This document shows, one piece after another, positions 1-6,410 of a DNA stretch of 29,485 nucleotides (position 1 is the stretch's first letter; each line of letters starts with the position of its first letter). The stretch comes from Pseudomonadota bacterium (GTDB taxonomy: Bacteria; Pseudomonadota; Alphaproteobacteria; Acetobacterales; Acetobacteraceae), in contig JAJXXT010000096.1 in NCBI GenBank assembly GCA_021780935.1, positions 1 to 29,485 of the forward strand, given 5' to 3'. Both the position numbers and the translations under genes were made by a program. The notes beneath the pieces are model-generated. The model saw nothing but the letters and a program-made list of their open reading frames with translations. It searched no databases and had not been told where the DNA came from.

Positions 1-312
1 CTGCGCCAGGCGCTGGCACGGCAGGGCACGGCTGCCGCCGCGGTGCTGGCGCGGCTGCGCCCGGCGCCGTTGCAGGCGCGGCTGCGGGAGGCACGCGCGC
101 GGCTGGAGGGGTTCGCGGCACGGCTCGAATCGGTGTCGCACCAGCAGGTGCTGGCCAGGGGCTATGCGTTGGTGCTGGACCGCACCGGCAATCTGCTACC
201 GCGCGCCGCCGGCATCACGCCGGGCATGGCTCTCACGCTCCGGCTCGCCGATGGCGAGGTGGCGGCCACCGCCGATGACGGCAAGCCCCGCCAGGCCTCG
301 CTACCGCTGTAG
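1..312 (+). CDS. xseA: Exodeoxyribonuclease VII large subunit, C-terminal part (partial)
   Basis: The gene enters from the left edge in frame 1 and ends at a stop at 310-312, so only the last 103 residues are seen. They match the C-terminus of the XseA family: an Ala/Arg/Leu-rich helical stretch, then the diagnostic VLARGYALVLDRTGNLL block, then a small beta domain with GMALTLRLADGEVAA. XseA with XseB forms exonuclease VII, which degrades single-stranded DNA in both directions in mismatch repair and recombination. The nuclease core and OB fold lie outside the window. The 3' end overlaps the 3' end of the convergent HAD phosphatase gene by 12 bases. The assignment rests on the conserved RGYALV motif and its C-terminal position. 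Confidence 0.85.
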   Translation: MRQALARQGTAAAAVLARLRPAPLQARLREARARLEGFAARLESVSHQQVLARGYALVLDRTGNLLPRAAGITPGMALTLRLADGEVAATADDGKPRQASLPL

Positions 313-942
313 CGACACGGCACCGATCAGGCTTGGCAGCTCCGCCGGGTGGGTTGCCACCACCGCGCCCGCATGCTCGCCCGGCTGGCCGTAGCCCCAG
401 GCGACCGCGATCGCGGGAATGGCGTTGGCGCGCGCCGCTGCGATGTCGAAACGACTATCGCCGATCATCGCCGCCGGACCCGCCCCGCCGCGCAGCACAT
501 CGGCGAGCAGCACCGCCTTGTCGTCGAACGCGCCGCCATCCTCCGAGCCGCGGATGCTGGCGAAACGCGCGGCGATGCCCAGCCGGTCGAGCATGCGCCG
601 GGCAAAGGCGGTTCGTTTCGCGGTCGCGATGTGCAGCTCGGCCCCGGACTCCGCCAAGGTCGCGAGGGCATCGGCGATGCCGGGATAGAGCGTGCAGTCG
701 CTCCAGCCCCATTCCGCGTAGAGCGCGCGATAGCGGCGGGCGAGTTCCTCCGCCCTCGTATCGCCGAAGCGCGCGAGCAGCCCACGGCAGACATCGAGCA
801 GCGGCGGGCCGATCATCGCGGCGACGCCGATATCGGCCGGCAGCTCGTAGCCCATGCCGGCGAGCGCCGCTCGGTAGCAGCCGGTGATGCCGGGTGCGGA
901 ATCCGCCAGCGTACCGTCGAGATCGAAAATCGCGCGCGTCAT
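301..942 (-). CDS. HAD-superfamily phosphatase, phosphoglycolate phosphatase-like
   Basis: A 213-aa HAD hydrolase. Motif I FDLDGTLADS is at the extreme N-terminus (Asp7 nucleophile, Asp9 acid/base), motif II is the Thr in HIATAK, and motif IV is GDSRFDIAAA near the C-terminus. A helical cap lies between motifs I and II. Length and layout fit Gph/PGP-type enzymes that remove phosphate from 2-phosphoglycolate, but the family is promiscuous and the substrate cannot be read from sequence. It is the last gene of the minus-strand lipid A cluster. The start is ambiguous because an 18-base duplication gives in-frame ATGs at 960, 945 and 942. I chose 942 because the beta strand carrying motif I begins right there and AAGGAGGA precedes it. 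A start at 960 would add MAEGGM and would overlap the upstream stop as TGATG. Confidence 0.85.
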   Translation of the reverse strand: MTRAIFDLDGTLADSAPGITGCYRAALAGMGYELPADIGVAAMIGPPLLDVCRGLLARFGDTRAEELARRYRALYAEWGWSDCTLYPGIADALATLAESGAELHIATAKRTAFARRMLDRLGIAARFASIRGSEDGGAFDDKAVLLADVLRGGAGPAAMIGDSRFDIAAARANAIPAIAVAWGYGQPGEHAGAVVATHPAELPSLIGAVSLQR

Positions 943-977
943 CATTCCTCCTTCGGCCATCACTCTTCCTTCGGCCA
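942..977. repeat. 18-bp tandem duplication at a stop/start junction
   Basis: Bases 942-959 and 960-977 are two adjacent 18-base copies differing at two positions (16/18 identical). Read on the minus strand, each copy encodes the tail WPKEE followed by TGA, plus the purine-rich AAGGA ribosome-site core. The duplication therefore doubled both the stop of the acyltransferase gene and the translation start region of the HAD phosphatase gene. Because 18 is a multiple of three, both resulting start sites are in frame. Confidence 0.85.
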
Positions 978-1823
978 GCGTCGATGCAGCCACAGCCATT
1001 GCCCCGGCGTCTCGCGCACCCAGCGCTCGATCGCGGCGTTCATCGCCGCCGTCAGCGCCGCCACGTCACGCGCCCGATCCCCGGTTGCCGGGTGCGCCAG
1101 CGGCTTCTCCACGTACAGGCGAAAGCGTCCCGGCGCGATACGGACGCCATGGGCGGGGATCAGCGGGCAGTTGAAGCGCAGCGCGAGCGAGGCCGGCGCC
1201 GACGCGGTCATCGCCATGCGGCCGAAGAACGGTGCGGCGATGCCGTCGTTCATCTTCTGGTCGGCGAGCAATGCCAGCCGCCCGCCGGCCCGCAGATGCA
1301 CGAGGGCGGCGCGCGCACCCGCCGCTCCCTTGGCGAATTGCGGCTGGCCGCCGGTCGCCTCACGGCGCATGCCGACGATGATGGCGTCGACAGCGGGGTT
1401 GGCGGCGGCACGGTAGAAACTCGCGCAACCGGCGCCATGGAACGCGGCCGCCCTCGGCAGCACCTCCCAGTTGCCGATATGGGCGGAGAACAGGATCGCG
1501 GCACCGTCGATGCCGGCCAGGTGCTCGACACCCTCGATCTCCCAGCCGGGGCCGCTCGCCGTCGGGCCCAGGGACGCGATGTGCGGCATTTCGCCCACGG
1601 TGCGGCCGAGACTCTCCCAGACCTCGCGGATCAAGCCGCGTCGTTCTGATACCGACATATCAGGCAGCGCGCGGCGGAGATTGGCGTCGGCCACGCGCGA
1701 GACCGGCAGAAGCGGCCCGATCATGCGGGCCACGGCGGCCCCGAGATTGGAGGCGGTTTGCGGGCGCAGCCATCCCAGCACGGCGAACCCGGCGCGGACC
1801 AGCGCGGTTTCCAGCCAGGTCAT
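960..1823 (-). CDS. LpxL/HtrB-type lysophospholipid acyltransferase (lipid A late acyltransferase)
   Basis: A 287-aa protein of the LpxL/LpxM family, which transfers a secondary acyl chain from acyl-ACP to a lipid A precursor at the inner membrane. The catalytic HxxxxE motif is present as HIGNWE (His115, Glu120), with an N-terminal hydrophobic stretch (residues about 8-40) as expected for membrane association. Downstream blocks such as ALLADQKMNDGIAAPFFGR and the C-terminal PGQWLWLHRRW, ending in basic/aromatic residues, are typical of the family. The start at 1823 overlaps the lpxK stop by four bases (ATGA), so translation is probably coupled. The stop at 960-962 overlaps a possible start of the HAD gene. 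Whether it adds laurate, myristate or a longer chain cannot be told. Confidence 0.88.
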   Translation of the reverse strand: MTWLETALVRAGFAVLGWLRPQTASNLGAAVARMIGPLLPVSRVADANLRRALPDMSVSERRGLIREVWESLGRTVGEMPHIASLGPTASGPGWEIEGVEHLAGIDGAAILFSAHIGNWEVLPRAAAFHGAGCASFYRAAANPAVDAIIVGMRREATGGQPQFAKGAAGARAALVHLRAGGRLALLADQKMNDGIAAPFFGRMAMTASAPASLALRFNCPLIPAHGVRIAPGRFRLYVEKPLAHPATGDRARDVAALTAAMNAAIERWVRETPGQWLWLHRRWPKEE

Positions 1824-2779
1824 CCCAGCACCTGGTCGAGCAAGGCCGTAAGGGCTGCTTCGCTCTCCCAGGCGAGGCCCACGCCCGCGACATGCACGCG
1901 CGCGCGCCAGGCAGGCGTGAGCCGCGCCGCGTCCTTCGGCGTCGTCGCCAGCACCGCGTCGCCGGCCGCGGCCGCCAGCGCCGCCAGCTCTGTCGTTGCA
2001 AAGACGTGATGATCTGGAAAGCCGCGCGCCACCGTGAGCTCGGCACCGAGATCGCGCAGCATGCCAAAGAATTTATCCGGCCGCGCGAGCCCCGCGAAGG
2101 CCGCGACGCGCCGCCCCGCGAGCGCGCGTGCCGCCACGTCCGCCACCAGGCGCGCACGCAACACCGTCATCGGCCCGAGCTCCCCGAGGATCGTGCCCGT
2201 CGGGTCCTCGCCGATCAGCACCGCCGCACGTGAGCGCGACGCGGCATCCGCCACCGGTTCGCGCAGCGGCCCGGCGGGCAGCAGATGGCCGTTGCCAAAG
2301 CCGGTCTGCCCATCCACCACGAGCAGCCGCGCGGCATGGGCGAAGGCGGGGTTCTGCAAGCCGTCATCGGCGACGATCGCCTGCATGCCGGCCGCAACCG
2401 CCGCGAGCATCGCTTCCCGCCGGTCGGCGCCGCGCCAGGTGGGAGCGACGGCCGCGAGCAGCAGCGGCTCGTCGCCGATCTCGGCCGCGGTGTGGCGCGC
2501 CGCGTCGACCCGCACCACGCCCGCGAGCGAGCCGCGATAGCCGCGCGTCACGAAGCCCACACGCAGGCCGCGCGCCGCGATACGCTGCCCGAGGTCGAGC
2601 GCCAGCGTGGTCTTGCCGGCGCCGCCGATCGTCGCGTTACCGCAACAAAGAACCGGCACCGGCGCCACCCAGCCGTCGCGCGCGAGCCGCCGCGCGGTCA
2701 GCCATGCGGTGATCGGCTCGAAGGGTGCCAGCAGCGGCACCGGCCAGCCGCCCTCGCGCCAGAACCTAGGCGCTTGCAC
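1820..2779 (-). CDS. lpxK: Tetraacyldisaccharide 4'-kinase
   Basis: A 319-aa LpxK, the inner-membrane kinase that phosphorylates the 4' position of tetraacyldisaccharide-1-phosphate to give lipid IVA. The N-terminal FWREGG segment and membrane-facing helix are followed by the P-loop GNATIGGAGKTT (residues 47-58), VTRGYRG, and GDEPLLLA, then IVADDGLQNPAF, all hallmarks of LpxK. The C-terminal part has ATTPKDAARL, the usual PKDAVRL-type motif. Length is normal. It lies directly downstream of waaA, overlapping it by 14 bases, and overlaps the LpxL-type gene by four, an arrangement (waaA-lpxK) common in proteobacteria. In the usual Raetz pathway LpxK acts before WaaA. Confidence 0.95.
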   Translation of the reverse strand: MQAPRFWREGGWPVPLLAPFEPITAWLTARRLARDGWVAPVPVLCCGNATIGGAGKTTLALDLGQRIAARGLRVGFVTRGYRGSLAGVVRVDAARHTAAEIGDEPLLLAAVAPTWRGADRREAMLAAVAAGMQAIVADDGLQNPAFAHAARLLVVDGQTGFGNGHLLPAGPLREPVADAASRSRAAVLIGEDPTGTILGELGPMTVLRARLVADVAARALAGRRVAAFAGLARPDKFFGMLRDLGAELTVARGFPDHHVFATTELAALAAAAGDAVLATTPKDAARLTPAWRARVHVAGVGLAWESEAALTALLDQVLG

Positions 2780-4049
2780 CGCTGCCCCCGAGACCCGCGA
2801 GGGCCGCCATCATCGCCGCGACGCGCGCGGGCAGCTCGTCCTCGCCGGCGGAGGCGGCGCGGCCCGCCGCCCCCATCGCCGCACGGCGCGCGGGGTCGCG
2901 CAGCATCGTCGCGACAAACGCCGCGAGGGCCGCGGCATCCGCCACCTTCTCCAGCGCGCCGGCCGCGTGCAGCATCGCGACCGGGTCGGCGAAGTTTTCG
3001 GTCATCGGCCCCACCGCAACCGGGCAGCCGAGACGCGCCGGCTCCAGCGGGTTCTGCCCACCGCCGACCGCCAGACTCTTGCCGACGAAGGCACAGCCGG
3101 CGACGCGATAGAACAGGCCCAGCTCGCCCATCGTGTCGGCGACGTAGAAGCCACCGCCATCGGTGCCGGCGGGGGGCGGCGCTTCCTCGGCGCCGCGCCG
3201 TGTGGCCGGCCGCGGCAGGCCGCTCACGATCGCGGCCCCACGCTCGGGGTGGCGCGGCACGATGATGGTGAGCAGGTCGGGGAAGGTGGCGCGCAGATGC
3301 CCGTGCACCGCGGCGGCGATCGCCTCCTCCCCGGGATGGGTCTGGGCCGCGAGCCAGCAGGGCCGCTCGCCGATCTGCCAACGCAGCCTGGTCAGCGCCA
3401 TCTCATCGACCGGCAGCGGAAACGCCGCGAGCTTGAGGTTGCCGACCTGGCGCGGCGCCGGCGCCCCCATCGCGACCAGCCGCGCGGCATCCCCGGAGGA
3501 TTGCGCCTGCAGGGCGGTAAACCCGGCGAAGAGCGGGCGCACCAACGGCCGCGCCAGCCGCCAGCGGGCGGAGCTGCGCGCGGAGAAGCGCGCGTTGATC
3601 AGCGCCGTGGGAACGTTGCGGCGGCGCAACTGTGCCAGCATCGTCGGCCAGATCTCGCTCTCGACGAAACACGCTGCATCCGGCTGCCAATGGTCAAGGA
3701 AGCGCGCCACCCACGCCGGCACGTCGAGCGGAACGAAACGGTGGAAGGCCGGCCCGTCGCGTGACAGCTCCTTGGTCAGCATCGCCGCCGAGGTGACGGT
3801 GCCGGTGGTGAACAGCACCCGCAACTCCGGCGGCAGCAGCAGCAGCACGCGGCGCATGGACGCGGCCTCGCCGACGCTCGCGGCATGCAGCCAGAGCAGC
3901 CGCCCGGGCGGGCGCGGCGTGGCGTCCTCGCCCCAGCGCTCAGGCAGCCGCGCCTCGACCTCCTTGCCCAGTGCCACGCGGCGGCGCAGCCAGGCGCGCA
4001 GCACCGGCGCGGCAAGCGTCGTCGCGGCGCCCTCGACCGCCGCGATCAC
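2766..4049 (-). CDS. waaA: 3-deoxy-D-manno-octulosonic acid (Kdo) transferase
   Basis: WaaA/KdtA attaches Kdo from CMP-Kdo to lipid IVA on the cytoplasmic face of the inner membrane. I place the start at GTG 4049, giving 427 residues, the usual length. The frame is open further upstream, but that stretch lies inside the DUF374 gene. The family block LWLHAASVGEA carries the catalytic Glu (Glu61). FVESEIWPTML, NARFS, VGNLKL, IIVPRHPERG and the C-terminal donor-site segment FVGKSLAVGGGQNPLEPA with TENF follow in the right order, so both GT-B domains are complete. It begins 25 bases after the DUF374 stop and overlaps lpxK by 14 bases. Number of Kdo residues added cannot be predicted. Confidence 0.93.
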   Translation of the reverse strand: MIAAVEGAATTLAAPVLRAWLRRRVALGKEVEARLPERWGEDATPRPPGRLLWLHAASVGEAASMRRVLLLLPPELRVLFTTGTVTSAAMLTKELSRDGPAFHRFVPLDVPAWVARFLDHWQPDAACFVESEIWPTMLAQLRRRNVPTALINARFSARSSARWRLARPLVRPLFAGFTALQAQSSGDAARLVAMGAPAPRQVGNLKLAAFPLPVDEMALTRLRWQIGERPCWLAAQTHPGEEAIAAAVHGHLRATFPDLLTIIVPRHPERGAAIVSGLPRPATRRGAEEAPPPAGTDGGGFYVADTMGELGLFYRVAGCAFVGKSLAVGGGQNPLEPARLGCPVAVGPMTENFADPVAMLHAAGALEKVADAAALAAFVATMLRDPARRAAMGAAGRAASAGEDELPARVAAMMAALAGLGGSGASA

Positions 4050-4074
4050 GGCTGCCGCGCCTTGCCTGCGGCCC

Positions 4075-4761
4075 TCATGCCGGTGATCCGGCGAGGCGCG
4101 AGACCTCGGCCAGGGCCGCAGCGACGGCGGCAAGGCCCGCATCGGCGGCGTCCTGGCCGATGGCGATCGGCGCGCCGCAGACCAGCACGCCGCGCGCGAA
4201 CGGCAGCGGCAGCACCATCCCGTCCCAGGTCGGCAGGCGGATGCGCGGCGCGACCCAGGCGGCGCAGGGCAGCACCGGCGCCCCGGACAGGGCCGCGATC
4301 TGCGCCACCCCCGCCGCCGCGAGGCGCCGCGGGCCACGCGGACCATCCGGCGTCATCACCACGTGTTTCCCCTCCGCCAGCACGCCGAGCAGTGCCCGCA
4401 CCGCGCTCGCCCCGCCGCGGTCGCGCCCCCTGGTGCCGGTCGAGCCGTGGGTGAGGCCAAGCTCGAACCGGCGCATCACCTCGCCGATGAACCGCCCGTC
4501 GCGATGGCGTGAGACCAGCACCCGCGCCTCCGCGCCGGTAGCGTGGACGCGCCGCCACAGCGCGGGCATCAGCGGCAGCATCTCGTGCCAGAACGCCGCC
4601 ACCACCGGCCCCGAGGCCGGGGCAGTGCCGAGATGCGGCGTCAGGTTCTCCCAGCCCACCACGCGCCAGCGGATGGTGCCGAGCGCCAGGCGCAGATAGG
4701 TGGCGACGAGGGCGGCGAGCGCGTTCTGCACCCAGCCCTGCCGCAGGAGGCGGGACATCAT
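4075..4761 (-). CDS. DUF374-family lysophospholipid acyltransferase
   Basis: A 228-aa protein of the DUF374 acyltransferase family, related to PlsC/LpxL folds. One N-terminal hydrophobic segment (about residues 8-30) is followed by AFWHEMLPLMP, VLVSRHRDGRFIGEVMRR, THGSTGTRGRDRGGASAVR and VVMTPDGPRGPRR, all signature blocks. Family members next to waaA/lpxK are thought to act in lipid A or outer-membrane lipid acylation; the precise donor and acceptor here are unknown. It starts 9 bases after the LysR stop and has no clear Shine-Dalgarno sequence, so it may depend on translation coming from upstream. ATG 4758 is an equally good start. The stop at 4075-4077 precedes waaA by 25 bases. Confidence 0.85.
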   Translation of the reverse strand: MMSRLLRQGWVQNALAALVATYLRLALGTIRWRVVGWENLTPHLGTAPASGPVVAAFWHEMLPLMPALWRRVHATGAEARVLVSRHRDGRFIGEVMRRFELGLTHGSTGTRGRDRGGASAVRALLGVLAEGKHVVMTPDGPRGPRRLAAAGVAQIAALSGAPVLPCAAWVAPRIRLPTWDGMVLPLPFARGVLVCGAPIAIGQDAADAGLAAVAAALAEVSRLAGSPA

Positions 4762-4770
4762 GCGCGGCGG

Positions 4771-5727
4771 TTAGCACGCCGCCGCCCGGAACGGGACATC
4801 CCCCGCTGCCGCGCGGCCGTTGCCGTCCGCCCCGGCCTCGGGGTTGGCCATCGCTGTGGGGGTCAGGGCCGCGATCATCGCCTGCAACCCCGCATCGACC
4901 ACGTTCGAGCGGCGCAGCACCAGCGCCAGAATCCGCGCCACCGGCGGGCGGAGCTGGCGCATTTCGGCCCCCGGCACCGGCTGGCCCAGTGCCATGCACG
5001 GCATCACCGAGGCGCCGAGCCCACTGCCGACCAGCACCTTGATCGCCTCCACGCTGCCCAGCTCCATGATCGGCTTCGGCGCCAGGCCGGCGCGGCGGAA
5101 CCATGCATCCACGATGCCGCGCGTGTCGCCGCCCCGCTCGTAGAGAATGAGCGGCAGCGCCGCCAGGGACGCCGGGGTGAAGGCGGCCTGGCGCGCCAGT
5201 GGCGCCGGCAGCAGGGCGGCGAGCGGATCGCGGCGGATCGGCGTCGCCACCAGAGGGCGTGGCAGCCGCCGCGGCATGGTGACCAGCCCGAGGTCGAGCT
5301 CCCCCTCCTGCACCCGGCGCAGGATGTCCGGCGTGTTGCCGGTGGCGACCACGATGTCGAGCCCCGGCAGCCGCGCGCGCACGCTGGCCAGTGCTGCCGG
5401 CAGCAGATGGATGCAGGCCGTGGCGCCGGTGCCGAGCCGCACCCGCCCCGCCCTGCCGGCTCGCACTGCCTGCACCCTTGCCACCGCTTCCGCCGCCGCG
5501 GCCAGCGCCTGGCGCGCCGGGTCCAACGCCGCCGAGCCAGCGGCCGTGGGCACCAGGCGTCCGCCGGCGCGTTCGAGCAGCCGCGCGCCCACCAGCCGCT
5601 CGATCTCGCGCAACTGCTGGCTCGCCGCCGGCTGCGTGAGGTTCAGCGCCCGCGCCGCCTCGGTGATGCTGCCGCGCTCGGCGACGGCGACGAAGGTGCG
5701 CAACTGGCGCAGGGTCGGCGTGCTCAT
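4771..5727 (-). CDS. LysR-family transcriptional regulator
   Basis: A 318-aa LysR-type regulator. The N-terminal winged helix-turn-helix is clear: LRQLRTFVAVAERGSITEAA, then LNLTQPAASQQLREIERLVG, then LLERAGGRLVPTAAG (residues about 5-65). A linker helix and a periplasmic-binding-protein-like effector domain (about 90-300) follow, with VRLGTGATACIHLLPAAL and ELDLGLVTMPRRL. The ligand is not predictable. Its gene is divergent from the GNAT acetyltransferase gene, the classical LysR layout, and a T-N11-A palindrome overlaps its own start codon. It also sits only 9 bases upstream of the DUF374-waaA-lpxK run, so the lipid A genes may be transcribed through it. No strong ribosome site is seen before the ATG at 5727. 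Confidence 0.92.
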   Translation of the reverse strand: MSTPTLRQLRTFVAVAERGSITEAARALNLTQPAASQQLREIERLVGARLLERAGGRLVPTAAGSAALDPARQALAAAAEAVARVQAVRAGRAGRVRLGTGATACIHLLPAALASVRARLPGLDIVVATGNTPDILRRVQEGELDLGLVTMPRRLPRPLVATPIRRDPLAALLPAPLARQAAFTPASLAALPLILYERGGDTRGIVDAWFRRAGLAPKPIMELGSVEAIKVLVGSGLGASVMPCMALGQPVPGAEMRQLRPPVARILALVLRRSNVVDAGLQAMIAALTPTAMANPEAGADGNGRAAAGDVPFRAAAC

Positions 5728-5740
5728 AAGCCCAACTTAT
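5726..5740. promoter_or_regulatory. LysR-type operator candidate overlapping the regulator start codon
   Basis: The 15-base sequence ATAAG-CCCAA-CTTAT is a perfect 5-base inverted repeat with a 5-base spacer and satisfies the T-N11-A consensus of LysR boxes (T at 5727, A at 5739). It covers the LysR start codon (5725-5727) and lies 64 bases upstream of the divergent GNAT start. Autorepression and control of the divergent gene are inferred from family behaviour. Confidence 0.5.
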
Positions 5741-5755
5741 ATTGATATGCCGCAT

Positions 5756-5773
5756 GCGAAAAATTTTCTTCGC
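5756..5773. promoter_or_regulatory. Imperfect palindrome in the divergent LysR/GNAT intergenic region
   Basis: GCGAA and TTCGC flank an 8-base A/T-rich core (AAATTTTC). This is the only A/T-rich run for kilobases and lies midway between the divergent starts, so it may be part of the promoter or a second regulator half-site. No convincing -35/-10 pair can be assigned. Confidence 0.25.
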
Positions 5774-5803
5774 AACGCGCCGGGCCTGCGCCAGCATGAC
5801 GTC

Positions 5804-6352
5804 ATGACGAACGCCACCATCCGCCCCGCCACGCTGCGCCCCGCGCTCGATGCCGACATCCCCGCCATCACCGAGATCTACGCCCACCATGTCCGCCATG
5901 GCCGCGCCTCGTTCGAGACACAGCCGCCGGACGCGGCCGAGATGCGCCGCCGCTTCGAGGCGATCACCAGCCAGGGCTACCCGTATGTCGCGGCGATCCG
6001 CGACGGCACGCTGGTCGGGTATGCCTATGCCGGCGCGTATCGGCCGCGCGCCGCCTACCGCGACACGTTGGAGAACTCGGTCTATCTGCGCACCGACGAA
6101 GCCGGCCACGGCACCGGCTCCGCGCTGCTCGCGGCACTCATCGTCGCCTGCACCGAGCGCGGATTCCGCCAGATGATCGCGGTGGTGGGCGACAGCGCCA
6201 ACACGTCCTCCATCCGCCTGCACGAGCGGCACGGGTTCCGCCTGGTCGGCACGCTGCGCGCGGTCGGCTACAAGCACGGGCAGTGGCTCGACACCGTGCT
6301 GCTGCAACGCGCGCTCGGCCCCGGCGACACCACGCCGCCCACGCGCGCCTGA
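5804..6352 (+). CDS. GNAT N-acetyltransferase, phosphinothricin acetyltransferase-like
   Basis: A 182-aa acetyl-CoA-dependent N-acetyltransferase of the Pat/Bar/MnaT group. Landmarks in order are IRPALDADIPAITEIYAHHV at the N-terminus, ASFETQPPDAAEMRRRF, YAYAGAYRPRAAYRDTLENS, the acetyl-CoA loop RTDEAGHGTGSALL, and the C-terminal VVGDSANTSSIRLHERHGF with VGTLRAVGYKHGQWLDTV. This subgroup acetylates small amines, such as phosphinothricin or methionine sulfoximine/sulfone in characterised members; the natural substrate here is unknown. I chose ATG 5804, which gives the family's normal N-terminus. An in-frame ATG at 5747 would add 19 residues unlike the family. The gene diverges from LysR and is followed, after an unusual 15-base repeat, by an MFS transporter. 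Together they could form a detoxification or export pair. Confidence 0.88.
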   Translation: MTNATIRPATLRPALDADIPAITEIYAHHVRHGRASFETQPPDAAEMRRRFEAITSQGYPYVAAIRDGTLVGYAYAGAYRPRAAYRDTLENSVYLRTDEAGHGTGSALLAALIVACTERGFRQMIAVVGDSANTSSIRLHERHGFRLVGTLRAVGYKHGQWLDTVLLQRALGPGDTTPPTRA

Positions 6353-6404
6353 CCGGGCCGCCAGTAACCGGGCCGCAAATGACCGGGCAGCAAATGACGG
6401 GACC
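6350..6404 (+). repeat. 15-bp tandem repeat, about 3.7 copies, each starting with a stop codon
   Basis: Units begin at 6350, 6365, 6380 and 6395; the first is TGACCGGGCCGCCAG and the others differ at a few positions. The first unit contains the stop of the GNAT gene. Because the unit is 15 bases long, each copy places TGA or TAA again in the GNAT frame, giving four stops in a row. The array fills nearly all of the gap to the MFS transporter start at 6411. Confidence 0.85.
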
Positions 6405-6410
6405 GAGTGC

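Noticed and set aside
4050..4346. Longer waaA reading frame starting at 4346.
   Set aside because: It lies within the DUF374 gene in another frame; starting at GTG 4049 gives the family's normal length and places the catalytic Glu at the usual position.
5147..5803. Upstream extension of the GNAT frame.
   Set aside because: It is antisense to the LysR gene and unlike the family; ATG 5804 gives a normal N-terminus.
5796..5805. Perfect palindrome ATGACGTCAT just at the GNAT start codon.
   Set aside because: It is only 10 bases, includes the ATG and is likely chance. Nothing else supports an operator there.
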